Shown: piece after piece, positions 1-8,074 of the stretch
Layout: each line of letters begins with the position of its first letter
Numbering within the stretch: the first letter of the stretch is position 1
Origin: Clostridiales bacterium DTU092
GTDB lineage: Bacteria; Bacillota; Clostridia; Caldicoprobacterales; Caldicoprobacteraceae
DNA length: 20,679 nt
Assembly: GCA_001513505.1 (NCBI GenBank)
Contig: LFTM01000281.1
Span: 1 to 20,679, forward strand
Reading direction: 5' to 3'
The notes under the pieces: generated by a model
The model's input: only the letters and a program-made list of their open reading frames with translations
What the model was told of the DNA's origin: nothing
The model's database searches: none
Translations under genes and position numbers: made by a program

Positions 1-1104
1 CAGTTTCATCTCATCAATAACATCAAGCAGCATATACGAAACCTCGTTCACACCATCGGTACCATCTATTTTTAAACCACCTACATTTATGTTTGCAAAA
101 TCGGTATAGGTACCGCTTTCCTCAAGGGTTACACCAACCTTGGGAGGTGCCGGCTGATTGTTAAATTTGATCCAGAAGCACTGCAGCAGTTCTTTGGCAA
201 ACTCGGGTGTAATCCTGCCCGCTTCCAAATCTCTTTTATAGAATGGATACAGATGCTGATCCAGTCTTCCCGGGTTAAAGGAATCCCAGGTGTTAAGCTC
301 GGTAATCACTCCAATATGGACAAACCAGTAAGCCTGCAGGGCTTCCCAGAAGTTTTCCGGAGCATGGGCAGGGACCCTTGAGGTTATCCGTGCTATCCTT
401 TGAAGCTCTTCTCTTCTTACAGGATCCTTTTCAAGCCCGGCAAGCTCCTGCGCTTTTTTGGAATAACGCTGAGCCAGACAAATAATGGCGTCAGCACATA
501 TGAGCATTGCCTTTAACTGTTCCTGCTTTTCATAGGCTTCGGGATCGTTAAAGTAGTCCAGCTTTTCCAGGCTTTTTTGAATGTCAGCCTTAAAATCAAG
601 GAAACCTTTGTAGTAGATCTTATCGTCAGCCACGGTATGCCCCGGTGCCCGTTGTTCCATAAATTCGGTAAAAATACCGGCCTCATAGCAATCCAGCCAT
701 TCGAGTGTCATGGAATTAAATATTTTCTCCCGCATGGTCCGCCCTTTCCAGTACGGAATTATTTCCTCTTCATATAATTTCTCTACTTCAGGACTTACCG
801 CGAAAGAAATCTTTTCCCTGTTATTGATGATTTCCAGATCTTCGATAGTATGACAACACAGTTCAGGGTAAGTAGGGGTGGCAAGAGGTTCCGGCCCCCT
901 CTCACCTACAATTAATTCACCTTCACCAATGTAAATAGCCTTATTCTCCATGATATGCCTGAACACAAGGGCACGAAGGACCGGCTGAGATACAGTTCCG
1001 GCATACTTTTTATACGCCTCAGTCACCAACCTGGCTCTTTCTTCTGAAATATATGGCTTTGCCTCCAGGCTCTGCTGTCTGAGCCTCTGTACTCTTTCGG
1101 TCAT
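1..1104 (-). CDS. Glycyl radical enzyme, HypD-like dehydratase (N-terminal half, cut by window edge)
   Basis: N-terminal 368 residues of a pyruvate formate-lyase-superfamily glycyl radical enzyme; the reading frame stays open to base 1, so the active-site Cys and the C-terminal glycyl loop are outside. The ATG at 1104 has GGAGG about 8 nt upstream. Visible motifs are EFMEQRAPGHTV (147-158), WDSFNPGRLDQ (273-283) and YTDFANINVGG (333-343). As I recall C. difficile trans-4-hydroxy-L-proline dehydratase (HypD), its pocket uses F152, H160, D278, S334, D339 and F340; here F148, H156, D274, S330, D335 and F336 occupy those places at a constant offset of four. This supports a C-O-cleaving dehydratase of the HypD type over PFL. 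It is the last visible gene of a sugar-enzyme operon, 36 nt after its activase. The substrate is inferred; a related amine or polyol dehydratase is possible. Confidence 0.9.
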   Translation of the reverse strand, partial: MTERVQRLRQQSLEAKPYISEERARLVTEAYKKYAGTVSQPVLRALVFRHIMENKAIYIGEGELIVGERGPEPLATPTYPELCCHTIEDLEIINNREKISFAVSPEVEKLYEEEIIPYWKGRTMREKIFNSMTLEWLDCYEAGIFTEFMEQRAPGHTVADDKIYYKGFLDFKADIQKSLEKLDYFNDPEAYEKQEQLKAMLICADAIICLAQRYSKKAQELAGLEKDPVRREELQRIARITSRVPAHAPENFWEALQAYWFVHIGVITELNTWDSFNPGRLDQHLYPFYKRDLEAGRITPEFAKELLQCFWIKFNNQPAPPKVGVTLEESGTYTDFANINVGGLKIDGTDGVNEVSYMLLDVIDEMKL

Positions 1105-1140
1105 ATCCCTCAACCTCCGATAAGCATTGGATCTTAAGTA

Positions 1141-2046
1141 TTATTCATTCCCTTTTTTTACCCTGATACCTTTATCTATAAAGACCTTTGCCAGCCTGTT
1201 CATCAAATCATCCCGTGGCGGCTCATATCCTTTTGCCAAATTTTCCATATCCAAACTGGTATACTTCCCTTCCCCCAGTCGATGAAAAGGAAGGAGTTCC
1301 ACATACTCTATTTGTTTTAATTCTTTTATAATCATCAGGAGCTTTTCCATCTCTTCCACCTTATCATTTACACCGGGAATAATCGGAATCCGTATCCATA
1401 TATTTTTGTCGCTATTTGCAAGCTTTTTAAGGTTATCCAGTATCCTGGCATTACCGGCTCCGGTAACCTGTCTGTGAAACTCTTCATCGGCCGCCTTTAG
1501 ATCATAGAGGAAGAGATCTGTAAATGGAAGCACCTTTTCAAAAGCCTCCCAAGGCACATTTCCCGCAGTATCAACTACCGTATGCAGCCCTTCCTTTTTA
1601 CACTCTTCAAGCAATGCCCGTGCAAAATCTGCCTGCAGCAGGGGTTCTCCTCCCGATATAGTAACACCGCCATCAGAATTTTCGTAAAAAGGCTTATCTT
1701 TCTCAACCTCATCCATTACTTCACGTGCCGTCAGCCATTTCCCCGCAAGAACCAGTGCATCTGCATAGCAGATCTCTGCACATTTTCCGCAATTCCTGCA
1801 TAGTTCCCTTAAAAACACCCTTTCCCCGTCTATCATACAGTGAGCCCCAACAGGGCAGATCTCAAAACACTTCCCGCATCCGATACATTTCTGCAGGAAT
1901 AACTGGATTTGCGGATGCGGATGAATTGACTCGGGGTTATGGCACCAGAAACATCTTAAACTACATCCTTTAAAAAAAACTGTAGTACGAATTCCCGGTC
2001 CGTCATGTATAGAAAACCGCTGTATGTTAAATATTAAACCTTTCAT
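1141..2046 (-). CDS. Glycyl radical enzyme activating enzyme (radical SAM)
   Basis: Installs the glycyl radical on the partner enzyme encoded just downstream by reductive cleavage of S-adenosylmethionine. The 301-residue protein has the radical-SAM cluster motif CSLRCFWC (C28, C32, C35), then a ferredoxin-like insert with two 4Fe-4S motifs, CIGCGKCFEIC (C54-C64) and CRNCGKCAEIC (C83-C93), and the SAM-binding SGGEP at 131-135. The two extra clusters are typical of activases of dehydratase or decarboxylase-type GREs and absent from PflA. It lies between the FGGY kinase and the GRE. Its ATG overlaps the stop of a possible 20-residue ORF (ATGA overlap). Ribosome binding is weak: only GAGGGACAGG lies upstream at loose spacing, so translational coupling is plausible. 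Function is secure; the exact GRE class follows from the neighbour. Confidence 0.95.
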   Translation of the reverse strand: MKGLIFNIQRFSIHDGPGIRTTVFFKGCSLRCFWCHNPESIHPHPQIQLFLQKCIGCGKCFEICPVGAHCMIDGERVFLRELCRNCGKCAEICYADALVLAGKWLTAREVMDEVEKDKPFYENSDGGVTISGGEPLLQADFARALLEECKKEGLHTVVDTAGNVPWEAFEKVLPFTDLFLYDLKAADEEFHRQVTGAGNARILDNLKKLANSDKNIWIRIPIIPGVNDKVEEMEKLLMIIKELKQIEYVELLPFHRLGEGKYTSLDMENLAKGYEPPRDDLMNRLAKVFIDKGIRVKKGNE

Positions 2047-2105
2047 TTGTCAACCTGTCCCTCTTTTAGTAGTTTGTCTTTTTCGGCCACAGTTGTTCCG
2101 ATCAT
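2043..2105 (-). CDS. Possible 20-residue ORF coupled to the activase
   Basis: A 20-codon ORF (MIGTTVAEKDKLLKEGQVDK) fills the gap between the FGGY kinase stop and the activase start. Its TGA overlaps the activase ATG as ATGA. No clear Shine-Dalgarno precedes its own ATG, and I recognise no family. It might couple translation of the two large genes, or be chance. Confidence 0.2.
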   Translation of the reverse strand: MIGTTVAEKDKLLKEGQVDK

Positions 2106-2111
2106 AAAAAG

Positions 2112-3653
2112 TCATACATTTAGTTTTGCTATCTCATCGTAAATCGGCTTCAGCTGCGGATACATCATATTGTATATCGTGTAGTAACGCTTATAAGTTT
2201 CCATAGCACCGGGATCCGGATCGTAGCTGCGATCGTAATCTATTATTTCTGCAGCCTCTTCAAAACCCCTGTAGATACCAACCCCTACACCGGCAGCTAT
2301 TGCAGCTCCCAGTGATGTGGCTTCTCCCGGAAACCGGTGAATCCTCACCGGCTTTCGGTAAACGTTACACATAATTTCGTTCCACAACTCACTTTTAGCT
2401 CCACCCCCAAGCAGGGTAAGGGCTTCAATTTGAAGACCATTGTCCTCAAATACATCCAGAACATTTCTTAGGGCGTACGCCACTCCCTCGTAAACCGAGC
2501 GAAAGAGGTCGCTTTTTGTATGAAACAGATTAAGCCCTATAAAACCGCCTTTAGTATTCTCATCCCAGTGGGGTGTTCTCTCCCCCATCATATAAGGCAG
2601 GAAGAAAACTCCGTTGGAACCCTCCGGCGAGGTTCTTGCCAGGCTTTCGATCATTTCAAATACATTTTCTCCCCTTTGGCCGGCTTTTTCAACCTCATAC
2701 TGCCCGATTTTTTCAAGTACCCAGTCATAAGCAATTGTCGCACTCTGTACCGTTCCCGTTACGTTGTAATTCACCCCGTCCAGATCAAAGAAATGAAATA
2801 TTCTTTCTCCATCATCCAGTACGGGGGAGTCATTAATGGTTGATATCCAAGAGCTGCTTCCAATATAGTTGTATGCCTGTCCTTTTTTGACTACGCCGGC
2901 TCCTTTGGTAGCGCAGGCCCCGTCTCCGCCCCCGACCGCAACAGGGGTGCCAGCCTTTAAACCCAGCAAATCAGCCGCCTGGAAAGATAATCCGCCAATA
3001 ATATAGGATGATGGAACCAGCCGGGGAAGTTTGCCCACATCTATTCCTGCTTCGCTTACCATTTCTTCAGCCCATTTCCCTTCCCTTAGGTTAAGCATGC
3101 AGGTCAAAGAAGCATCCGAAAAATCGGTAAATCCCAGTTCCCCCGTCAGCTTGAAGGAAATATAGTCCTTGGAATTTAAGATATAACGGGTTTTTGAGTA
3201 TATTTCAGGATAATTATTCTTTAACCACATCACCTTGGGAAGAGTATAATGGGGATCAATCCTGTTACCGGTAATATAGTAAAATTTTTTCTCATCAAGA
3301 ATCTTCATAAGCTCTGCGCATTCGGTATGACTTCGGCAATCAGAATGAATAATATTGGGAAACAGCACTCTTCCCTCGTTATCAACCGGAATACATCCGT
3401 TCATATGCCCGCTTAAACCAATCACCGCAATTTGTGATGGGCTAATCCTGCTTTTCTCCAGCAAAGCTCTTGTACCAACCACCACACTGTTCCAGTAATC
3501 CTCCGGGTTCTGCTGAGCCCACCCGGGTTTTGGGTATACCGTTTCATAACTGACAGTGTGGGCACACACCTTTTCACCGTCAGGTTTAAAAATAGTACAC
3601 TTGTTTCCCGTGGTTCCTATGTCAAATACCAGTATATGACAGTCTCTATCCAT
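2112..3653 (-). CDS. FGGY-family sugar kinase, xylulokinase-like
   Basis: ATP-dependent kinase expected to phosphorylate a ketose or polyol in the cytoplasm; 513 residues, within the usual 480-520 range. The N-terminal phosphate-binding motif is DIGTTG (11-16). GGGDGACAT carries the probable catalytic base D244, and the C-terminal ATP-site motif LLGGGAKSELW lies near 415-425. Overall it resembles XylB, with PGWAQQNPEDYW at 43-54. The substrate-contact motif, usually SGQMHG in xylulokinases, reads SGHMNG (81-86), so the sugar may not be D-xylulose. It starts 8 nt after the polyol dehydrogenase stop, with a weak ribosome site, as part of the same operon. The family is certain; D-xylulose, L-ribulose or another ketose are all possible substrates. 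Confidence 0.92.
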   Translation of the reverse strand: MDRDCHILVFDIGTTGNKCTIFKPDGEKVCAHTVSYETVYPKPGWAQQNPEDYWNSVVVGTRALLEKSRISPSQIAVIGLSGHMNGCIPVDNEGRVLFPNIIHSDCRSHTECAELMKILDEKKFYYITGNRIDPHYTLPKVMWLKNNYPEIYSKTRYILNSKDYISFKLTGELGFTDFSDASLTCMLNLREGKWAEEMVSEAGIDVGKLPRLVPSSYIIGGLSFQAADLLGLKAGTPVAVGGGDGACATKGAGVVKKGQAYNYIGSSSWISTINDSPVLDDGERIFHFFDLDGVNYNVTGTVQSATIAYDWVLEKIGQYEVEKAGQRGENVFEMIESLARTSPEGSNGVFFLPYMMGERTPHWDENTKGGFIGLNLFHTKSDLFRSVYEGVAYALRNVLDVFEDNGLQIEALTLLGGGAKSELWNEIMCNVYRKPVRIHRFPGEATSLGAAIAAGVGVGIYRGFEEAAEIIDYDRSYDPDPGAMETYKRYYTIYNMMYPQLKPIYDEIAKLNV

Positions 3654-3661
3654 CTCAGCAC

Positions 3662-4732
3662 CTACATTCCATTGGGATAAACCATTATCTTTACATGTTT
3701 TGCTTTATTTACGCGGGCATCTTCAAGGGCCTGGGCCGTTTGCTCCAGATTATACCGTCCGGTAACCAGGGGCTTAACATCAACAATCCCAGAAGATAGA
3801 ATATCTATTCCTTTTTCATAGGTATTTGCATACCGGAACACACCGTATATATCAATCTCTTTATCTGCAATTTCCGGTATATTAAGTGGGATGTTATCCT
3901 GTGCAGGCAGCCCTATAATCAAAAGTTTCCCGCCCTGGCGCAATGACGCAAGCCCGTTTTGAAGGGTGTTGGGATGCCCGGCCGCTTCTATGGCCACGTC
4001 CACACCTTTGCCACCGGTATAATTTAAGATTTCCTTAAGCGGATCCTTTTCCCTGGCGTTGATTACAAAATCGGCTCCTATATTCCTGGCAGCTTCCAGC
4101 CTGATCTCTTCCAAATCAACGGCTATTATGTTGTTTGCACCAAATGCCCTTGCTGCCACAATAGCCATAAGCCCTACAGGTCCCAATCCCATAACGGCTA
4201 CCGTTGACCCGGGCTTTATATTTGCCCTGGTTGCAGCATGAATGCCCACCGAAAAGGGCTCGAGCAAAGCAGCTTCTTCAAATGAAACATGATCCGGAAT
4301 TGGATACACAAAATCCTGCCGGTGCCTAATATACTGGACAAAAGCACCGTCATAAGGCGGAGTAGCCTGGAACTCCACATCCGGACACAGATTATACCTG
4401 CCCTGTTTACAGAATTCACATTTTCCGCAGGTAACACCCGGCTCCACTGCCACCCTGTCACCGGGTTTTATCCGTGTAACATTTTCTCCAACGGCCACAG
4501 CAATACCGGCACATTCATGGCCTAAAATAATCGGTTTTTCTACTACATATCTTCCAATCCTGCCGTTCTCATAATAATGAACATCCGAACCACACACACC
4601 CACTGCCATTACCTTAACAAGAACTTCGTCAGGCCCTATTTCAGGAACCGGCCGCTCTTCTATTACAATATCAAAAGGTTTCCTTAAAACCGCCGCCTTC
4701 ATTCTGGCAGGTATATCATTAATATTACTCAT
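3662..4732 (-). CDS. Zinc-dependent polyol dehydrogenase (sorbitol/xylitol dehydrogenase-like MDR)
   Basis: NAD(P)-dependent medium-chain dehydrogenase that interconverts a polyol and a ketose. I chose the ATG at 4732 because GAGGAGGG lies 5 nt upstream; an in-frame start at 4780 would sit against the previous stop and has a poorer site. In the 356-residue product, catalytic zinc ligands are C47 and H72-E73 (GHE), with E158 in LLEPFSVG. Structural-zinc cysteines are C102, C105, C108 and C116. The Rossmann motif is GLGPVG (182-187), followed by an acidic D206 at the end of the second strand, which favours NAD. It matches the sorbitol, xylitol or L-iditol 2-dehydrogenase group. Between PfkB and FGGY kinases, it probably feeds the kinase with a ketose or recycles a polyol. 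Exact substrate unknown. Confidence 0.93.
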   Translation of the reverse strand: MSNINDIPARMKAAVLRKPFDIVIEERPVPEIGPDEVLVKVMAVGVCGSDVHYYENGRIGRYVVEKPIILGHECAGIAVAVGENVTRIKPGDRVAVEPGVTCGKCEFCKQGRYNLCPDVEFQATPPYDGAFVQYIRHRQDFVYPIPDHVSFEEAALLEPFSVGIHAATRANIKPGSTVAVMGLGPVGLMAIVAARAFGANNIIAVDLEEIRLEAARNIGADFVINAREKDPLKEILNYTGGKGVDVAIEAAGHPNTLQNGLASLRQGGKLLIIGLPAQDNIPLNIPEIADKEIDIYGVFRYANTYEKGIDILSSGIVDVKPLVTGRYNLEQTAQALEDARVNKAKHVKIMVYPNGM

Positions 4733-4783
4733 AGTAACCCTCCTCACATATGTTCGCACAAACCTTGACTGATAACCCATTTC

Positions 4784-5743
4784 CTATTTCATGTTAAACA
4801 TATATTCCCTGTAAAAGTCTACACGACGATCAATTTCGGTGTAATCTATTGTTCCATCCTTCAAAAACTTCTCCACGGTAGGCAGATCAGGAATACCTGC
4901 CCTTCCACCCACCCTGGTGCATTTGATGGCTGACACGGCACTGGAAAAACGAGCGGTATACTCTACATCCCAGCCCTGCAGCAGGCCGTAGATAAATGCA
5001 CCATGATAAACGTCTCCAGCTCCCGTTGTATCCATAACTTTAACCGAAAAAGCCGGAACTTCAAAATATTTGTTACCATAAACCCCCAGTGAACCCCGTT
5101 CACCAAAGGTAAATACAACTATCTCCGGTCCCTGCTCCTGTACCGCTCTGCAGTTATTTTCATAATTGTCATCTTTAAACACAGCATTATAATAAAATTC
5201 TGAAGCTATGAACACATCAATGGCAGCATAATTCTTCTCGATATCCTCCTGATAAAAATCGGCATCGAATACAACTGTGACTCCTTTTTCCCTGGCCCAC
5301 AGGGCAGCCTGTCTGGCTGGTTCACCCATGTCAGACAGGTGCAAAAACTTACCCTGGGTAACATAACCCTTATCTATATCATCCACGGTCAGCTGCCTTA
5401 ATTTGGAGCCGCGGCCCATAAAGCTTCTGCCCTGGGTCTCCTCCTCGGACAAACATATGCAGAATGACGTCTGACCGTTTGGATCCACTATGATCCTGGA
5501 TGTATCTACATTATGTCTTTTAAAATCCTCTATACAAAACCTTCCAAAAGCATCGTCTCCAACAACTCCGATAATTCCCGTCTTTACTCCCAACCTGCCC
5601 AGTGCCACCAGAGCCGAAGGAACCTTCCCTCCTCCCTGCCAGCTATAATCCATAAGTCTGCTGACACCATTGGTCACTGGAATTTTGTTGGTATGAATAA
5701 GGAAATCCATGATAGGATTTCCTATTCCTACTACCTCTATCAT
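4784..5743 (-). CDS. PfkB-family carbohydrate kinase
   Basis: Ribokinase/PfkB-superfamily ATP-dependent sugar kinase. I chose the ATG at 5743, with AGGGGT 7 nt upstream; a GTG three codons earlier (5752) is the alternative. The 319-residue product starts with IEVVGIGNPIMD, has the substrate-side glycine motif QGGGKVPSALVALGRLG (36-52), and the anion-hole/catalytic signature DTTGAGD (238-244), where D244 is the base. It lies 67-76 nt after the isomerase, so the isomerase product or a side product may be its substrate. The operon carries two unrelated sugar kinases (PfkB and FGGY), implying two phosphorylation steps or two sugars. Which sugar cannot be read from the sequence; fructokinase, 2-keto-3-deoxygluconate kinase or another PfkB specificity is possible. 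Confidence 0.92.
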   Translation of the reverse strand: MIEVVGIGNPIMDFLIHTNKIPVTNGVSRLMDYSWQGGGKVPSALVALGRLGVKTGIIGVVGDDAFGRFCIEDFKRHNVDTSRIIVDPNGQTSFCICLSEEETQGRSFMGRGSKLRQLTVDDIDKGYVTQGKFLHLSDMGEPARQAALWAREKGVTVVFDADFYQEDIEKNYAAIDVFIASEFYYNAVFKDDNYENNCRAVQEQGPEIVVFTFGERGSLGVYGNKYFEVPAFSVKVMDTTGAGDVYHGAFIYGLLQGWDVEYTARFSSAVSAIKCTRVGGRAGIPDLPTVEKFLKDGTIDYTEIDRRVDFYREYMFNMK

Positions 5744-5802
5744 ACAGTTCACCCCTACCCACGTTTTATGATGTACTCATCATGAGCAATATTCAATCCT
5801 CC

Positions 5803-5814
5803 AATACCGGTATT
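5803..5814. repeat. 12-bp perfect palindrome AATACCGGTATT
   Basis: Lies in the gap just after the isomerase stop and before the PfkB gene. It is too short for a factor-independent terminator and has no T-run. It may be a processing site or a minor operator, or chance. Confidence 0.3.
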
Positions 5815-5819
5815 AACCA

Positions 5820-7196
5820 TTATGGTATGTCGATCTCAACGTCCTCAATATATCTGCATGCCTCTTCCATAATCGGGATATAATTACCGTGTATACATGC
5901 TACGTGATGAATATAGGGACCATATATGAATTTCTTCTCCCATTTTACCCAGTCATCTACCTCCAGCCATACATAGTTTCCGTTGGTAGAAGGCCCATCC
6001 ACACCCTTGCCAACGCCGGCAAATAAGCTGTATTTACCTCTGCAGCCATCAAACCTTGCGACGGTTATGTCCCCTCCTTTAAGTTCCCAGAATCCCGTAA
6101 AACGGATCAGTTCACGCTGTTCAGGGTATTTTGCAAGGCTCTGTGGGAACGGTCCGCAATGCCATAACAGTTCAGCATTTTCATTTTCAGGATGACGGAT
6201 TGTCAAATCTGCCAGGAAGGGTGGAGTTTTACCAAGACTGGCGGCTTTCAGCATTGCCATGGTAACCGCACCGTTTATATCGGTCTCACAGGATACCATG
6301 AGTCCTCTGTCTATCAAGTCCCCGAATACAAAGCAGGGCCTGATTTTAAAAGCCTGCCCGAACGTCCTCCAGCACTCGCTGGCCATGGCGCTGCACTCAT
6401 GTTCCCTGGCCAGATCCATAAACGCCAGCTCTAAAGCTGCTATTTTATCCATTGAATCGTCATCCATCGCGCTGCAGTCTATCTTTCCCTTTATATCAGC
6501 CACAAGAGCCTTTACCTCATCTACCCGGCCACTCAATATTTCATTGGTTTTACCGATGATCTCAACCCCTGTTATGGGTACTACCTCTATACCAAATTTC
6601 TCAAGCAGCTCGCTTTCATTTACAATTACACTAAGGAAGGGCTTCGGTCTTACACTCACCTGTCCAATGCGTAAATTTCTGAATGCCTTAACAACCGATG
6701 CAACCCGGATAAAATCCAGTAAACCCTGTTCAAATGCTTTATCGTCTATCCAGCAGTTTTCTATGTAGGTAAAGGGGACACCATACCTTAAAAGAGCCTT
6801 ACTGCTTGCAAACAGTCCGCACTGGGTATCGGTCTGCCGGATACCTCTTTCCGCCGGCGGCGCCTCATCCCTTGGTCCCCACAGAAGAAATGGTTTCCCC
6901 ATAACTTTCCCCAGCTTACCGACCACTTCTTCGGAACCAAAATTGCAATGGGGCATAAATACCGCGTCAACCTTTTTCTGTTTAAAGTGTTCCTCTACCT
7001 TCCGGACATCTTCTATATCGATAAGGAGTCCTTCTTCGTTCAGCCAGTCTATGTCCACAATCTCCACATCCAGTCCCGAAAGAATTGACTCGATCCGCTC
7101 CTTGATCTTTTTCCTGTTTTCCAGTGCATAGGCCACATCATACATCCTTCTCCTTGTAGGTGCAAAACCCAGGACAATTTTGTAAGAATTGAACAT
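5820..7196 (-). CDS. L-fucose/L-arabinose isomerase-family protein
   Basis: First gene of the operon; 458 residues. The sequence resembles the L-fucose isomerase and related proteins: Glu in SECWRTFGQAF (about 270-280), SCETDINGAVT (about 301-311, metal-binding E and D), and a C-terminal His in ACIHGNY (about 431-437), matching the Glu/Asp/His manganese site of FucI-type aldose-ketose isomerases. It is shorter than FucI (about 590 residues) and near AraA (about 500), so it belongs to the uncharacterised short branch. The ATG at 7196 has GGGAGGG 8 nt upstream. Likely reaction: aldose to ketose, feeding the kinases downstream. Expression is probably set by the promoter at 7439-7467 and the long leader. 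The substrate (L-fucose, L-arabinose or other) is not determined. Confidence 0.85.
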   Translation of the reverse strand: MFNSYKIVLGFAPTRRRMYDVAYALENRKKIKERIESILSGLDVEIVDIDWLNEEGLLIDIEDVRKVEEHFKQKKVDAVFMPHCNFGSEEVVGKLGKVMGKPFLLWGPRDEAPPAERGIRQTDTQCGLFASSKALLRYGVPFTYIENCWIDDKAFEQGLLDFIRVASVVKAFRNLRIGQVSVRPKPFLSVIVNESELLEKFGIEVVPITGVEIIGKTNEILSGRVDEVKALVADIKGKIDCSAMDDDSMDKIAALELAFMDLAREHECSAMASECWRTFGQAFKIRPCFVFGDLIDRGLMVSCETDINGAVTMAMLKAASLGKTPPFLADLTIRHPENENAELLWHCGPFPQSLAKYPEQRELIRFTGFWELKGGDITVARFDGCRGKYSLFAGVGKGVDGPSTNGNYVWLEVDDWVKWEKKFIYGPYIHHVACIHGNYIPIMEEACRYIEDVEIDIP

Positions 7197-7432
7197 AATA
7201 TATACCCTCCCTTATTATTTTTTGAACTGCCGTACACCTATAGAAGTGCTCTTCATTTTAAATGTGGTAACATCTGGCTGCTTTGCATGTTGCCTAAAGT
7301 GTTATACGGATGAAGTGAAAATGCCATACCTGTTCTGTTCCATATAACAAATTTACATGCTTTCATGTTGCTTGGATTATGTTAGCCTTTATTCCAGCTG
7401 ATAGAATTGCAGAAAATATTTAATGGTTTTCA
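7197..7432 (-). promoter_or_regulatory. Long 5' leader of the sugar/GRE operon
   Basis: Between the predicted start of transcription (about 7432) and the isomerase ATG lie about 235 nt without a convincing ORF. On the plus strand TGCTTTGCATGTTGC (7279-7293) and TGCTTTCATGTTGC (7358-7371) form an imperfect direct repeat, and ACATG-CTTT-CATGT (7355-7368) is an inverted repeat. I recognise no known riboswitch or T-box element. These may be regulator sites or RNA structure. Confidence 0.4.
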
Positions 7433-7438
7433 TTTTTA

Positions 7439-7467
7439 ATTTTATGCCCTATTTTAATATAAGTCAA
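7439..7467 (-). promoter_or_regulatory. Sigma-A-type promoter of the sugar/GRE operon
   Basis: Reading the minus strand, -35 TTGACT (7462-7467), a 17-nt spacer and -10 TAAAAT (7439-7444) point toward the isomerase. It is the best consensus match in the 318-nt gap 7197-7514. Confidence 0.6.
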
Positions 7468-7485
7468 GCAACCTTAACAGGTTGC
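7468..7485 (-). terminator. Hairpin after the membrane-protein gene
   Basis: GCAACCT-TAAC-AGGTTGC gives a 7-bp stem with a 4-nt loop, 29 nt after the stop of the 7515-8057 gene and directly against the -35 box of the next operon. The following bases are TTGACTTATATT, not a clean T-run, so it is a weak terminator candidate that could also affect promoter access. Confidence 0.35.
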
Positions 7486-7514
7486 CCGCGCAATTTTTCC
7501 TTGCAAAGTACCGA

Positions 7515-8057
7515 TCATGATCTAAACACATTCTTCATAATTCTTTCTATTCTTTTATGATAAAAATCAATGAACATGCTGTAAACTATGTCGTATATTA
7601 AAAACCCTGCCTGGGCAGCCAGCCATAGCAATGGTAACGGTAGCCTGGATGAAACGCCTTCAGCAAAAACAAGGCCGGCCATTAAATACATAACTATCAG
7701 GCATATATTGAAAGATGCAAACTTGGCAATCCAGCTTACAACAATATTTCTTATCTGTTCACAAAATAATTTGATTATTCCATATAAACCAAAGAACGTG
7801 ATATATGCTATGGCAATACTTTTAAAAGGAAGTAAAAAAAATGATAAAGCAGCAGTTGTCACATAAAGAAGAACTGCATAAAAAATATCCGTTTTAACTA
7901 TCATAACAGATACAAAAAGGGAGCTGAAAGCCAGGAAAAACAACCTGTTCACCGGTAGCAGGGAGGCAGCTAACAAGCATATCATAATGAAACCGGCCAA
8001 TATGCCTCCCAGGGATATTTTTTTAGTAACAGGTATCGAATGATTTATGAATATCAT
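7515..8057 (-). CDS. Multi-pass membrane protein of unknown function
   Basis: A 180-residue, very hydrophobic protein. About five membrane segments can be seen, roughly at 18-35, 38-55, 58-78, 83-100 and 110-132, with another hydrophobic stretch near 140-160. The C-terminus is basic (HKRIERIMKNVFRS), suggesting a cytoplasmic tail. I recognise no catalytic motif and cannot assign a family; it loosely resembles small Firmicute integral membrane proteins of the DUF2232 kind, but this is only an impression. It follows the DnaJ-domain gene by 17 nt and is probably the last gene of the DUF5685-DnaJ operon. Confidence 0.7.
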   Translation of the reverse strand: MIFINHSIPVTKKISLGGILAGFIMICLLAASLLPVNRLFFLAFSSLFVSVMIVKTDIFYAVLLYVTTAALSFFLLPFKSIAIAYITFFGLYGIIKLFCEQIRNIVVSWIAKFASFNICLIVMYLMAGLVFAEGVSSRLPLPLLWLAAQAGFLIYDIVYSMFIDFYHKRIERIMKNVFRS

Positions 8058-8074
8058 CTTTTATCACCACCTAC

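Noticed and set aside
577..777. 66-codon plus-strand frame inside the glycyl radical enzyme gene
   Set aside because: The minus-strand frame encodes conserved GRE motifs here; the plus frame has no support.
4733..4780. Start of the polyol dehydrogenase at the upstream ATG (4780)
   Set aside because: The extra 16 residues look non-conserved, and the downstream ATG has a far stronger ribosome site (GAGGAGGG at 5 nt).
6259..6768. 169-codon open frame on the plus strand inside the isomerase gene
   Set aside because: It is antisense to a clearly conserved protein, rich in Ser/Ile low-complexity stretches and without a ribosome site or recognisable family.
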